NCBI RefSeq assembly: GCF_030506305.1
Contig: NZ_CP119421.1
Span: 4,480,501 to 4,544,500 of the forward strand
DNA from: Porifericola rhodea
Lineage (GTDB): Bacteria > Bacteroidota > Bacteroidia > Cytophagales > Cyclobacteriaceae
Direction of reading: 5' to 3'
DNA length: 64,000 nucleotides
Shown: positions 48,656 to 58,768 of the stretch, one piece after another
Numbering within the stretch: position 1 is the first letter of the stretch
Layout: every line of letters starts with the position of its first letter
The notes under the pieces: model-generated
The model's database searches: none
What the model was told of the DNA's origin: nothing
What the model saw: the letters and a program-made list of their open reading frames with translations, nothing else
Made by a program: the position numbers and the translations under genes

Positions 48656-51600
48656 ATGACAGTCTTATCACAAAAACACAAGCAAAAGTCCATGCTGGAT
48701 AACTATAGGAATATCAATAACCTTTTTGGGTGGCTGGTTTTTATCATCGCTACGGTAACTTACGCCCTTACCGTTGAAGAAACAGCCAGCTTCTGGGATT
48801 GCGGTGAATTTATTGCCGTTTCGTACAAACTGGAAGTTCCCCACCCTCCTGGAGCTCCTTTCTTTTTGTTACTAGGCAGAATGTTTTCATTTCTGGCTAT
48901 GGGCAATGAGCAGATGGTTGCCTACTGGATTAATATGCTAAGTGTTATCAGTAGTGGTTTCACCATTCTTTTTCTGTTCTGGAGTATAACCATGCTTAGC
49001 AAGAAAATTCTTAAGGTTAAGCATGGAGAAGAAACCGCTGAGCAAACCATTTTGCTTATGGGAAGCGGACTTATAGGTTCACTTGCCTATACCTTTTCAG
49101 ACTCATTCTGGTTTTCGGCCACAGAGGCGGAAGTTTATGCTTTATCATCCTTCTTTACGGCTTTTGTGTTCTGGGCTATACTCAAGTGGGAAATGATAGA
49201 TAACCCTTCTGCAGCAAACCGCTGGCTGATACTCATTGCCTATATGATGGGACTTTCTATTGGTGTACACCTGCTTAACCTGGTGACAATACCTGCCTTA
49301 GGCCTGATTTATTATTTCCATAATAATAAAAAAACCACCACTAAGGGTATCATTAGTACGCTAGCTATCTGTCTGGCTATTATAGGTATTATTATGGTTG
49401 GGATTATTCCCGGCTTACCTTCACTAGCTGGTTCCTTTGAAGTTTTCTTTGTTAATAATTTGGGGATGCCATTTGGCTCAGGAGTAGCTTTTCTTCTGCT
49501 TGCCATTATTGGATCTTTAGTCTATGGCCTTATCTATTCTTACAAAAACGCTAAGGTTGTACTAAACACTGCACTCATTTGCCTTACATTTATTCTTATA
49601 GGCTATAGCTCCTACGCATTGGTGCTTATCCGCTCGTCTTACGACCCTCCTATTGATGAAAACGATCCGGAAACTATCATTAGTTTCGTATCTTACCTTA
49701 AGCGTGAACAGTACGGAAGTCGTCCTTTATTGTATGGCCAGTACTTTACAGCTGATCTGGTTGACCAAACCGATGGGGCTCCCATCTACGAAAAAGGTGA
49801 AGATGAGTACATTATTACCGATTATAAACTTGAGAATAAGTATGACCCTAAGGCGAGTACTATTTTTCCACGCGCTTACAGCACGCAGGATAATCACGTA
49901 GAGCTTTATCGTAGCTGGATGAATCTGCGACCTAATGAGAACCCAACGTTTGGCGATAATCTTTACTATTTCTTCCGATATCAGGTTGGGCATATGTTTA
50001 TGCGTTATTTTATGTGGAACTTTGCCGGTAGAGAAAGTGACATAAAAGATGCTGGCTGGCTCTCTCCCTGGGATGACAGTAAAGATTTACCCTACGAAAT
50101 TGCTACTAATAAAGCTCGGAATAACTTTTATATGCTACCTCTCATTCTGGGTTTGGTAGGTCTTTTTTTCCAGTACAAAAGAGATATTAAAGGTTTTTCT
50201 GTAGTTGGACTGCTCTTTATTTTAACGGGTATCGCTTTGGTAGTCTATCTTAACTCTCCGCCGGTTGAGCCTCGTGAGCGTGATTATATTTATGTGGGAG
50301 CTTTTTATGCTTTTGCAATCTGGATTGGTTTTGGAGTTATCGCCATAGCTAAATTTATAGGTCAGTTTCTAAAAAATAAGATGGCTGCCGGCGCTGTAGC
50401 GACTTTACTTTGCGTTGCTGTTCCTACTATCATGGCGGCTGAAGGCTGGGATGATCATGACCGCTCTAACCGATATTTCTCGGTAGACTCTGCTCGTAAC
50501 TTCCTTGCGTCCTGCGCTCCAAACGCAATACTATTTACCGGAGGTGATAATGACACTTTCCCTCTTTGGTATGTTCAGGAGGTAGAAGGTTTCAGAACTG
50601 ACGTACGTGTAATAGTACTAAGTTACTTTAATACAGATTGGTATATTGAGCAGATGACACGCCCTGCTTATGAATCAGAGCCTTTACCATTCTCATTAAG
50701 TAGCGAAAACTACAAGCAGGGTGGCCCTAACGACTACCTTCCTTATGTTGAACGCCCCAATATTAAAGGAGCGATTAACCTGGAGCAGTTTTTAAGATTA
50801 GTGAGAGAAAACTCTCAGGCATTAAAAATTCCTAATGCCAGAGCCAACTACAATACTGTTCCCGCTAAAACATTCTTTTTGGATATAGCCACTATGGATG
50901 TAAGCGAGTCCTCAGCAGACACCGCACAGATTAGCGGTTCCGGACAAGCTAAGCTTACTCCTCACCTACAACAGATTATACCTGCAGAGATGCAGCAGAA
51001 TTTCACTAATCGCTTATATCTGGATCTTAAGGGTAGAGCGTTAGAGAAGAAAGACCTGATGATTTTGGATCTGATTGCTAACAATAAATGGGAACGCCCT
51101 ATTTATTTCAACAATACCTCTTTGATGGGTGTCAATATTGATTTTCGCCCTTATGTGGTACAGGAAGGTCAGACTTTTCGCCTCTTGCCAGTAGAAAACC
51201 CTAACCCAAACAATGAGTTTGTGAATACTGATGTGATGTACACAAACATGATGGAAAACTTCTACTGGAGAGAGCTAGATAATCCTGATGTTTATTACAA
51301 TGAAGATTACCGACAGTTTGCGTTAAATCACCGCTCTAGCTTTAATACTTTGGCGCGTGACCTGATACAAAAAGGTGATCTGGAAAGAGCCAAAGCTGTA
51401 GTCAATAAAAGTCTGGAGGTAATACCAGATGCTTCAATTCCTTTTGATTATGTTTCTTCTCAAACACTGATGCTATTGTTTGAAGTAGGAGAAGATGAGA
51501 AAGCTATAGAAATGGCAACTACACTTGGAGATAGAGCTGATGAAATGTTAACTTATCTTTATAAAACCTCAAGGTCTCAAAACCTTGAAATGCAGAAAAA

Positions 51601-51715
51601 ACTGATGATTCTTAATGGTGTGGCTCAGGCACTAAATCGCTCAGGACATACAGACTTGGGACAGAAATACGATGAGTTACTAAATATGCATTATACCAGA
51701 ATCAACAGCTTTTAG
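48656..51715 (+). CDS. GT117 / DUF2723 membrane glycosyltransferase-like protein
   Basis: A 1019-aa inner-membrane protein of the DUF2723 family, classed with protein O-mannosyltransferase-like GT-C enzymes. About ten to twelve hydrophobic segments lie in the first 580 residues. The first periplasmic loop holds a DxxE-type acidic motif (D48, E51 in FWDCGEF), as in GT-C enzymes. The C-terminal half is soluble, with GGDNDTFPLWYVQEVEGF near residue 630 and TPR-like helices near the end. It probably attaches sugars to exported proteins, which is common in Bacteroidota. A terminator follows. Confidence 0.88.
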   Translation: MTVLSQKHKQKSMLDNYRNINNLFGWLVFIIATVTYALTVEETASFWDCGEFIAVSYKLEVPHPPGAPFFLLLGRMFSFLAMGNEQMVAYWINMLSVISSGFTILFLFWSITMLSKKILKVKHGEETAEQTILLMGSGLIGSLAYTFSDSFWFSATEAEVYALSSFFTAFVFWAILKWEMIDNPSAANRWLILIAYMMGLSIGVHLLNLVTIPALGLIYYFHNNKKTTTKGIISTLAICLAIIGIIMVGIIPGLPSLAGSFEVFFVNNLGMPFGSGVAFLLLAIIGSLVYGLIYSYKNAKVVLNTALICLTFILIGYSSYALVLIRSSYDPPIDENDPETIISFVSYLKREQYGSRPLLYGQYFTADLVDQTDGAPIYEKGEDEYIITDYKLENKYDPKASTIFPRAYSTQDNHVELYRSWMNLRPNENPTFGDNLYYFFRYQVGHMFMRYFMWNFAGRESDIKDAGWLSPWDDSKDLPYEIATNKARNNFYMLPLILGLVGLFFQYKRDIKGFSVVGLLFILTGIALVVYLNSPPVEPRERDYIYVGAFYAFAIWIGFGVIAIAKFIGQFLKNKMAAGAVATLLCVAVPTIMAAEGWDDHDRSNRYFSVDSARNFLASCAPNAILFTGGDNDTFPLWYVQEVEGFRTDVRVIVLSYFNTDWYIEQMTRPAYESEPLPFSLSSENYKQGGPNDYLPYVERPNIKGAINLEQFLRLVRENSQALKIPNARANYNTVPAKTFFLDIATMDVSESSADTAQISGSGQAKLTPHLQQIIPAEMQQNFTNRLYLDLKGRALEKKDLMILDLIANNKWERPIYFNNTSLMGVNIDFRPYVVQEGQTFRLLPVENPNPNNEFVNTDVMYTNMMENFYWRELDNPDVYYNEDYRQFALNHRSSFNTLARDLIQKGDLERAKAVVNKSLEVIPDASIPFDYVSSQTLMLLFEVGEDEKAIEMATTLGDRADEMLTYLYKTSRSQNLEMQKKLMILNGVAQALNRSGHTDLGQKYDELLNMHYTRINSF

Positions 51716-51783
51716 TGGAACAAATATAGATTTATGAACATCAAGCTTATGATTTGATGATATAATCTTGAATAGATAAAGAA

Positions 51784-51813
51784 AACTTGCCGAACTTATA
51801 GGCAAGTTTTTTT
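51784..51813 (+). terminator. Terminator after GT117 gene
   Basis: AACTTGCC (51784-51791) and GGCAAGTT (51801-51808) form an 8-bp stem followed by a T-run, between the GT117 gene and the GWxTD gene. Confidence 0.88.
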
Positions 51814-51843
51814 AATGATCATAGTTATACTAAAAAAGAATCT

Positions 51844-53085
51844 ATGGTACGCACAACCTTCTTTACTGTTATTTTATTAGTTCTTCAGCTACAGCATCAG
51901 TCCTTTGCACAAAGTGATTACAAAGATGCGGATGAATTTAATGTAGCTTATCAGTATCAGTTGAACAGCCCCGTTCTTTTTCAGCACCGGGTAGCCATAG
52001 GTCAGAATGAAGCTACAGTATTTCTTAAAGTTATAAGACAAAGTAATGAGCTGAATATAAATTCGATAAACTATGAGATTAAAGCAGATTATCAGGGAGA
52101 TGAGGTAGTACGTAAAGCAGAACTTGAGGGTGGGCAAAAACTAATTAATGATAGCAATTCAGATATTTATCAGTTTACTTTTCCCCTTACAGAGAATAGT
52201 AAGTATTTGTTTATCTTTTTAGATGCCAGCATAAGAGAGAATAATTATACCTACCTCTATGATATCGCGCTTGATACTGATCAGAATTTTCCTCTAACAG
52301 ACCTCTTAATTATGGAGGCAGACCGGGACATTCCGGTGTTTAATCCTACACTCACAGAAGATACTGAGTTTCGTCTGGTATCATTCTACGGAGAAGATAG
52401 TACTCGCGCTTTTATCTATCATTATACTCATGAATTTCCTCCTAACCTCCCCCCTATGGCGGAAGGTAGTGCCGAAGTACAAAAAAGCTTGTCAATAGAT
52501 ACAGTACTCGAGGTACAGATGGGTCAAAAATTATCTTTTAATGAACAAGGTCTATACTTCTGTCAGACTGACACTACTTCTCTTTCTGGAATTTCCTTTA
52601 GGCTTACAGACAACTACTACCCTCGTTATGTAACTGCCGAAGGTTTAATTGCCCCTCTACGCTATATTAGTACATCCGAAGAGATGGAAAATTTAAATAA
52701 AGCCGATAATACTAAACAGGCATTGGACAGATACTGGGTCAAAGCCACTCGTTCCCGGGAAAGAGCTAAAGACGTAATCCGTAACTATTACAGACAGGTA
52801 TATGCTGCTAATGCTCTGTTTACTTTTTATAAAGAGGGATGGAAAACAGGTCAGGGCATGGTATATACCCTTTTTGGTGCTCCAGATGAAGTTTACCGAA
52901 GCGCCACACAGGAAAGATGGATTTATAATGATGAAAATAACCTTGTAGACAACTTAAACTTTACTTTCGTTAAAGTCCGTAATATCTTTACCGATCAGCA
53001 TTACAATTTAATAAGAGACGAAGACTATCGTAGATTCTGGTATAGGAACATAGATCTTTGGAGAAAAGGAAGAAAGCAAATATGA
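51844..53085 (+). CDS. GWxTD domain protein, secreted
   Basis: A 413-aa exported protein (signal ending FAQ, residue 23). The C-terminal GWxTD domain is recognised from YYRQVYAANALFTFYKEGWK, TGQGMVYTLFGAPDEVYRS and the late FWYRNIDLWRKGRKQI tail. The name-giving motif reads GWKTG here, so the terminal Asp is replaced by Gly. The function of the family is unknown. The stop overlaps the ATG of rlmB (ATGA), so the two genes are translationally coupled. Confidence 0.85.
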   Translation: MVRTTFFTVILLVLQLQHQSFAQSDYKDADEFNVAYQYQLNSPVLFQHRVAIGQNEATVFLKVIRQSNELNINSINYEIKADYQGDEVVRKAELEGGQKLINDSNSDIYQFTFPLTENSKYLFIFLDASIRENNYTYLYDIALDTDQNFPLTDLLIMEADRDIPVFNPTLTEDTEFRLVSFYGEDSTRAFIYHYTHEFPPNLPPMAEGSAEVQKSLSIDTVLEVQMGQKLSFNEQGLYFCQTDTTSLSGISFRLTDNYYPRYVTAEGLIAPLRYISTSEEMENLNKADNTKQALDRYWVKATRSRERAKDVIRNYYRQVYAANALFTFYKEGWKTGQGMVYTLFGAPDEVYRSATQERWIYNDENNLVDNLNFTFVKVRNIFTDQHYNLIRDEDYRRFWYRNIDLWRKGRKQI

Positions 53086-53822
53086 GCGTATCTAAAGCAG
53101 AAATGATCTTTGGCACCCGTGCCATTATAGAGGCAGTAGAAGCCGGTAAAGAACTAGACAAAGTTCTGTTACAAAAAGGAGTCCGTAACGACCTTACCAA
53201 GGAGCTTACAGGGCTGATGAAAGAAAGACAGATACCTTTCACTACAGTACCTATAGAGAAACTTAACAAAATTACGAGAAAAAATCATCAGGGTACCATA
53301 GCCTTTCTTTCTGCGGTTACTTACGCCTCCTTAGACAATATTATCAATCAGGCCTATTATCAGGGTCAAGACCCTTTATTAATCTTACTGGACAGAGTTA
53401 CTGATGTACGAAACTTCGGCGCTATTGCAAGATCTGCCGAATGTCTCGGTGCTCATGCCCTGGTTATACCTTCTAAGGGTAGTGCTCGTATCAGTGGAGA
53501 TGCAGTTAAAGCATCGGCAGGAGCACTACACCACATACCAGTTTGCCGGGAAGAAAACCTGAAAAACACAATTGATTATCTGCAATCTAGCGGTGTACGG
53601 GTTATTGCCTGCACAGAAAAAGCTCAAAAAATGACTCAGGAAGCTGACTTTAAAGGTCCACTTGCATTAATGATGGGCTCAGAGGAAGATGGTATCTCAC
53701 CTGCATATCTAAAAATGGCCGATGAACAGGTAAGCATTCCAATGAGTGGGAAAATAGCATCACTTAACGTTTCAGTAGCTACCTCAATATGTTTGTATGA
53801 GGCAGCTCGTCAACGAGGATAA
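53082..53822 (+). CDS. rlmB: 23S rRNA 2'-O-methyltransferase RlmB (TrmH/SpoU family)
   Basis: A 246-aa SPOUT methyltransferase that modifies a guanosine in 23S rRNA. The ATG at 53082 is preferred over an upstream TTG at 53058 because it overlaps the preceding stop as ATGA. An N-terminal substrate-binding domain (about 1-75) is followed by the trefoil-knot domain with ILLDRVTDVRNFGAIARSA, LMMGSEEDGISPAY and VSIPMSGKIASLNVSVA. It ends four bases before the convergent stop of the pyrophosphorylase-like gene. Confidence 0.93.
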   Translation: MSVSKAEMIFGTRAIIEAVEAGKELDKVLLQKGVRNDLTKELTGLMKERQIPFTTVPIEKLNKITRKNHQGTIAFLSAVTYASLDNIINQAYYQGQDPLLILLDRVTDVRNFGAIARSAECLGAHALVIPSKGSARISGDAVKASAGALHHIPVCREENLKNTIDYLQSSGVRVIACTEKAQKMTQEADFKGPLALMMGSEEDGISPAYLKMADEQVSIPMSGKIASLNVSVATSICLYEAARQRG

Positions 53823-53826
53823 TCCT

Positions 53827-54921
53827 TTATATATACCGTTCACCCTTATGATTTTTAACTTCGCTCATTACACTTCTTAGTGATACATCCTGTTCATCTT
53901 TGGGGTAAATGAGCAATACATCCTCACTATCTGCGATTAAGTAATTCTTTAGACCCTGAACAACAATCAGTCTTTTAGAATTACTTTTCACAAAACAGTT
54001 TTTACTATTAAGCATGAGCGCGTTTGCTTCAACAATATTTTCTTCGTTTTGATTATCTCTTTCCTTAAGGTCAGAAAGTGACTGCCAGGAACTTACACTA
54101 GACCAGTCAAAATTACCCATAATCAGAAAAACATTATCGGCCTTTTCCAGCATAGCGTTACTAATAGATACATTCTTGCACACAGAATAAGCTTTCATAA
54201 TACTTTGCTCCTCCTCTTCAGTAGAAAAGTAAGGCATACACTCATGAAACAACTCTGCTACTTCAGGTATATGAGTTTCAAATGCATCCAAAATAGCATC
54301 CACGTGCCAGACAAATATTTTGGTATTCCACGCAAAATCGCCACTTTCCATAAACAAGCGGGCTAGTTCATCCTGTGGTTTTTCCATAAAAGACTTTACT
54401 CTTTTTACCAATCCCACATGATCATAGTGATATTGAATATAGGCATAGGAAGTCTCGGCTTTATGTGGTTTAATGCCCATAATTAAAAGTGCATTTTTAT
54501 CCATATGGGCAACCTCTACGGCTTTCCTGATATCTCTTACAAATGCAATCTCTCCGAATATAGCATGTGATGCCGGACATACTACAATTACAGCATTTTT
54601 ATTCAGCTGTTTTATTTTGTAAGAAGCGTAGGCAATGCAGGGAGCGGAATTACGCCTTACAGGCTCTACCAGTATGTTTTCTTCAGGAAAATCCGGTAGT
54701 TGTGCTTTAAAGATATGCAGGTATTCTTTAGGTACTGAAATGTAAATATTTTTGTCAGGACATATCCCCCTGCTCCGCTCGTATGTTAGTTGTAATAAAG
54801 AACGGCCATTACCAAATAAATCCAAAAATTGCTTAGGAAGATGCTTCCTGCTGAACGGCCAGAAATTCGTACTATTGCTACTGTAAACAGTAATCAATAC
54901 ATAAGTATCCTCTCTTGTCAT
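53827..54921 (-). CDS. Degenerate mannose-1-phosphate guanylyltransferase homologue (likely pseudoenzyme)
   Basis: A 364-aa protein colinear with ManC-type GDP-mannose pyrophosphorylases, with recognisable FWPFSRKHLPKQFLDLFG, EPVRRNSAPCIAYA and FMEKP. However, the nucleotide-binding AGGxGTR loop reads YSSNSTN (residues 13-19), so the glycines and the Arg are replaced. PSDH reads PASH (116-119), TGYGY reads TSYAY (157-161), NSG/NTG reads NTK (199-201), and DVGSW reads SVSSW (275-279). The frame is intact. It is therefore more likely a regulatory or binding paralogue than an active enzyme. Confidence 0.85.
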   Translation of the reverse strand: MTREDTYVLITVYSSNSTNFWPFSRKHLPKQFLDLFGNGRSLLQLTYERSRGICPDKNIYISVPKEYLHIFKAQLPDFPEENILVEPVRRNSAPCIAYASYKIKQLNKNAVIVVCPASHAIFGEIAFVRDIRKAVEVAHMDKNALLIMGIKPHKAETSYAYIQYHYDHVGLVKRVKSFMEKPQDELARLFMESGDFAWNTKIFVWHVDAILDAFETHIPEVAELFHECMPYFSTEEEEQSIMKAYSVCKNVSISNAMLEKADNVFLIMGNFDWSSVSSWQSLSDLKERDNQNEENIVEANALMLNSKNCFVKSNSKRLIVVQGLKNYLIADSEDVLLIYPKDEQDVSLRSVMSEVKNHKGERYI

Positions 54922-55180
54922 ATATCGTTATTCAAGCAAGTCAAAAAAACCAAGATTGCTTTTAAGGTTGTTTAAGCTATTAAAAATCAGAAATTCCGGT
55001 TTTGCAAAGCAATAAAAAAATACTTTTAAATTTAACAATATAAGAACGTTTCTTAAGTATAATTTGTAGTGAATTGTAAAATTATTTTAATCCAATTTTT
55101 TTCACTAACTTCATGAACATTTTCGCAAAAGGGGTAAATTATTGGATTTACAGAAGATTAAATTTAACAATGTTTAGACA

Positions 55181-57376
55181 ATGGTGGAACAGCAAACTAA
55201 CCTAAAAGCTTATCTTAAGCAGTATTTTGGGTACAGTCAATTCAGAGGAAATCAGGAGGCAATTATAAGAAATATACTAAACAGAAATAATACTTTTGTT
55301 ATCATGCCTACAGGAGCCGGTAAGTCTCTATGTTACCAACTACCGGCCATCATTCAGGAAGGAACTGCGATCGTTATATCTCCCCTCATCGCCTTGATGA
55401 AAAACCAGGTTGACCAGCTTAATGCTTTAAATATTAATGCACAATTCCTTAACTCCACGCTCAACAAATCAGAGATGAACCGCGTGAAAAAAGGTACACT
55501 TAGCGGAGATGTTAAGCTCTTGTATGTTGCTCCAGAGTCACTTACTAAAGAAGAAAATATTAAATTCCTTCAGGAAGCTAAAATTTCTTTTGTAGCTGTG
55601 GATGAAGCTCACTGTATTTCTGAGTGGGGCCACGACTTCCGACCTGAGTATAGAAGAATTAAAACTATTATTGGGCAGTTGGGCGATAACGTACCCGTAA
55701 TTGCTTTAACCGCTACAGCTACACCTAAAGTACAGCTGGATATTCAAAAGAATCTCCAGATGGAAGATGCCGACCTTTTTAAGTCATCATTTAATCGTGA
55801 AAACTTATATTATGAGGTTCGCCCCAAAAAACAGGCAAAAAAGCAGCTTATCCAGTTTATAAAACAACACAAGGGTAAGTCTGGCATCATCTACTGCCTC
55901 AGCAGAAAGAAAGTAGAAGAAATTGCTGAGTTTCTTAAAGTGAATGACATCAATGCTGCGCCTTATCACGCAGGTTTGGAACCTTCGGTTCGTATGCGCA
56001 ATCAGGATGCGTTCCTTAATGAGGATGTAGACGTAATAGTGGCTACCATCGCTTTCGGCATGGGTATAGACAAGCCCGACGTACGGTTTGTCATTCACTA
56101 TAATGTACCCAAATCTCTGGAAGGATACTATCAGGAAACTGGCCGTGCCGGTCGTGATGGTTTAGAGGGTAAGTGTTTAATGTTCTACAGCTATAACGAT
56201 ATCCTTAAGCTGGAGAAATTCAACAAAGACAAACCCGTCACTGAAAGAGACAACGCACGAATGCTTCTGCATGAAATGATTTCCTACTCTGAGTCTTCTG
56301 TATGTAGAAAAAGGCAGTTATTACACTACTTCGGAGAAAATCTAAGAGAAGACTGTGGATACTGCGATAACTGCCTAAACCCTAAGGAGCAATACGAAGG
56401 ACAAACATATGTTGAAACTGTGCTGCAAACAGCGCAGCAAACTGGTGAACGTTTTGGTATTCAACATCTAGTAGCAGTAATTCGTGGATCTGAAAACCAG
56501 TACGTGCTTAGCTACGATCATAACAAGCTATCTGTATACGGAAAAGGTAAAGAGGAAAATGACTTCTTCTGGAACTCAGTTGTTCGCCAGACTTTGCTTT
56601 TTGAGTTTCTGGAAAAAGACATTGAAAACATCGGTTCTTTAAAACTTACTGATAAAGGACGAGAGTTTATCCTTAACCCTCATTCAATTTCCCTTTCTAA
56701 AGACCATGTGTACGAAGACCTGGGTGAAGAAGAAGAGTTTGAAGGAAACAATGCCTCCGCTGGTCATAACGGTGGCAGCAAATCTTACGATCAGTCTTTA
56801 TTTGACATCCTTAAAAAGCTTCGTAAAGAAGTAAGTAAAAAGAAAAATGTTCCTCCTTACGTAGTTTTCCAGGAGCCTTCTCTGGAAGAAATGGCTACCA
56901 CTTACCCAACCAGTAAAGACGAACTGGCTGCCATCAATGGTGTAGGTATGGGTAAAGTGATGAAGTTTGGAGCGCCGTTTATTGAAGCTATCAGCAAGTA
57001 TGTTGAGGAAAATGATATTGTAACAGCTGCTGACGTAGTCATTAAATCAGCAGTTAACAAGTCTAAAAACAAAATATTCATTATCCAGCAGATTGATAAG
57101 AAGGTAGACCTGGAAGAGATTGCAGAGTCTCGCTCTATCAGCATGGATGAGTTATTAGATGAGATTGAACTGATCTGCTACTCTGGCACCAAGCTTAAGC
57201 TAGATTATTACATTGATCAGATCTTAGATGAAGATCAACAGGATGACCTTTATGACTACTTTCTTAGCGCTGACTCCGATAGCATAGAACTGGCTTTGGA
57301 AGAGTTTGGAAGTGATTATTCAGAAGAAGAACTAAGGCTAATGCGTGTTAAGTTTATGTCGGAATACGCAAACTAA
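55181..57376 (+). CDS. recQ: ATP-dependent DNA helicase RecQ
   Basis: A 731-aa 3'-5' DNA helicase of the RecQ family for recombination and repair. The Walker A motif is PTGAGKS (43-49) and the DEAH box is 141-144. The helicase C lobe contains [12 protein letters not shown], and the zinc-binding cysteines lie in [11 protein letters not shown] and CGYCDNC. A winged-helix RQC domain and an HRDC domain (about 530-605) follow. A C-terminal helical extension of about 110 residues is longer than in E. coli RecQ. It is divergent from the ManC-like gene. Confidence 0.97.
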   Translation: MVEQQTNLKAYLKQYFGYSQFRGNQEAIIRNILNRNNTFVIMPTGAGKSLCYQLPAIIQEGTAIVISPLIALMKNQVDQLNALNINAQFLNSTLNKSEMNRVKKGTLSGDVKLLYVAPESLTKEENIKFLQEAKISFVAVDEAHCISEWGHDFRPEYRRIKTIIGQLGDNVPVIALTATATPKVQLDIQKNLQMEDADLFKSSFNRENLYYEVRPKKQAKKQLIQFIKQHKGKSGIIYCLSRKKVEEIAEFLKVNDINAAPYHAGLEPSVRMRNQDAFLNEDVDVIVATIAFGMGIDKPDVRFVIHYNVPKSLEGYYQETGRAGRDGLEGKCLMFYSYNDILKLEKFNKDKPVTERDNARMLLHEMISYSESSVCRKRQLLHYFGENLREDCGYCDNCLNPKEQYEGQTYVETVLQTAQQTGERFGIQHLVAVIRGSENQYVLSYDHNKLSVYGKGKEENDFFWNSVVRQTLLFEFLEKDIENIGSLKLTDKGREFILNPHSISLSKDHVYEDLGEEEEFEGNNASAGHNGGSKSYDQSLFDILKKLRKEVSKKKNVPPYVVFQEPSLEEMATTYPTSKDELAAINGVGMGKVMKFGAPFIEAISKYVEENDIVTAADVVIKSAVNKSKNKIFIIQQIDKKVDLEEIAESRSISMDELLDEIELICYSGTKLKLDYYIDQILDEDQQDDLYDYFLSADSDSIELALEEFGSDYSEEELRLMRVKFMSEYAN

Positions 57377-57401
57377 TTATTGAAGGAGTATTCCTTTAAA
57401 G

Positions 57402-57470
57402 GAAGGTTGCGGGTTGCTATTCTTTTTTCTTAGCTTTACAGGCTAAATAGCAACTTGTAACCTTCTTTTT
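57402..57470 (+). terminator. Long hairpin with T-run between recQ and purD
   Basis: A 20-bp stem runs from 57402-57421 to 57446-57465. Seven pairs at one end and nine at the other are perfect, and the four central positions pair as G-U, C-G, G-U, G-U in RNA. Five T follow (57466-57470), and the purD ATG begins at 57473. The loop carries a second small stem (TTAGC/GCTAA). It is either the recQ terminator or a purD attenuator. Confidence 0.8.
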
Positions 57471-57472
57471 AT

Positions 57473-58768
57473 ATGAATATACTGATCCTCGGTGCTGGCG
57501 GACGTGAACATGCCCTGGCCTGGAAAATCAGCCAAAGCACAGAGTGCGAACAACTATTTGTAGCTCCTGGCAATGCAGGAACCTCATTAGTAGCTACAAA
57601 CCTCCCCGATTTAGGCAATTCTTTTGATGAAGCTGGAAAAAAACAAATCGCAGATTTTATCAGAGAAAATGATATACAATTATTAATAGTAGGCCCTGAA
57701 GCTCCATTAGTAGCAGGTATTACAGACTATCTCAAACAGTTAGACGACTTAAAAGACCTCGCAATTGTAGGTCCTGGACAGGATGGTGCTGAACTGGAAG
57801 GCAGTAAAGATTTCGCCAAAGCATTCATGGAGAAGCACAAAATTCCTACTGCGGCTTCAAAAACATTTACCAAAGATACTTTGGAAGAAGGTATGTCTTT
57901 TTTGCGTAGCCGCAAACTCCCTATTGTTCTTAAAGCAGATGGTCTGGCAGCAGGTAAAGGTGTGATCATCAGTCCGAGCTATGAGGAAGCTGAAGAAACA
58001 TTAAAAGAAATGCTGGTAGACGCAAAATTTGGTAATGCCAGCCATAAAGTAGTTATTGAAGACTATTTGCAGGGTATTGAACTCTCTGTTTTCGTACTTA
58101 CAGATGGTAAAGACTATGTCATCCTGCCTGAGGCTAAAGACTACAAAAGAATTGGAGAGCAAGACAGCGGACCTAATACCGGAGGAATGGGTGCGGTTAG
58201 TCCTGTCCCTTTTGCCGATCAGAACTTTTTAGATAAAGTAGAAGAGCGCATTGTTAAACCTACCATAGAGGGGCTACAGAAAGATAATATTGACTATCGC
58301 GGATTTATATTTATCGGCCTGATGAATGTAAACGGAGATCCTTATGTGATTGAATACAATGTGCGCATGGGTGACCCTGAAACGCAGGTAGTGATCCCTC
58401 GTATTGAAAATGACCTCCTGCCCATTCTACTTGCCGCTGCCCGACAGAATTTAAGCACCGTACAACTGCAACTCTCTCAGGATATAGCTACCACCGTGGT
58501 AATGGTATCAGAAGGCTATCCTGGGGCTTATGCCAAAGGCAAAAAGATCAGCGGATTTGATGCTGTGGATAGCGCTCAGGTATTTCATGCAGGCACCAAA
58601 GCCAAAGATGATCAGGTACTCACCAACGGAGGTCGGGTACTCGCCATTACCGGAAAAGGCAAAAGCATTCAGGAGGCATTACAAAACAGTTATCAGGCGG
58701 TAGAAAAGATTCAGTGGGAGGGACTATACTATCGTAAAGATATTGGTCAGGACCTGATGGCGCTATAA
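57473..58768 (+). CDS. purD: Phosphoribosylamine-glycine ligase
   Basis: A 431-aa ATP-grasp ligase for the second step of de novo purine synthesis (5-phosphoribosylamine + glycine + ATP to GAR). The N-terminal domain starts MNILILGAGGREHALAWK and includes VGPEAPLVAGI. The ATP-grasp domain shows LKADGLAAGKGV and PNTGGMGAVSP. The C-terminal rudiment-of-hybrid domain contains VSEGYPGAYAKGK. The start codon follows the T-run of a long hairpin by three bases, leaving little room for a leader. Confidence 0.97.
   Translation: MNILILGAGGREHALAWKISQSTECEQLFVAPGNAGTSLVATNLPDLGNSFDEAGKKQIADFIRENDIQLLIVGPEAPLVAGITDYLKQLDDLKDLAIVGPGQDGAELEGSKDFAKAFMEKHKIPTAASKTFTKDTLEEGMSFLRSRKLPIVLKADGLAAGKGVIISPSYEEAEETLKEMLVDAKFGNASHKVVIEDYLQGIELSVFVLTDGKDYVILPEAKDYKRIGEQDSGPNTGGMGAVSPVPFADQNFLDKVEERIVKPTIEGLQKDNIDYRGFIFIGLMNVNGDPYVIEYNVRMGDPETQVVIPRIENDLLPILLAAARQNLSTVQLQLSQDIATTVVMVSEGYPGAYAKGKKISGFDAVDSAQVFHAGTKAKDDQVLTNGGRVLAITGKGKSIQEALQNSYQAVEKIQWEGLYYRKDIGQDLMAL

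Noticed and set aside
53827-54921. Sequencing error or frameshift explaining the altered ManC motifs
   Set aside because: The frame is intact over 364 codons, and changes are single-residue substitutions in five separate places, not a frame change.
57402-57470. Known purine riboswitch in front of purD
   Set aside because: No recognisable conserved junction of a purine or other known riboswitch class is seen; only a long hairpin with a T-run.
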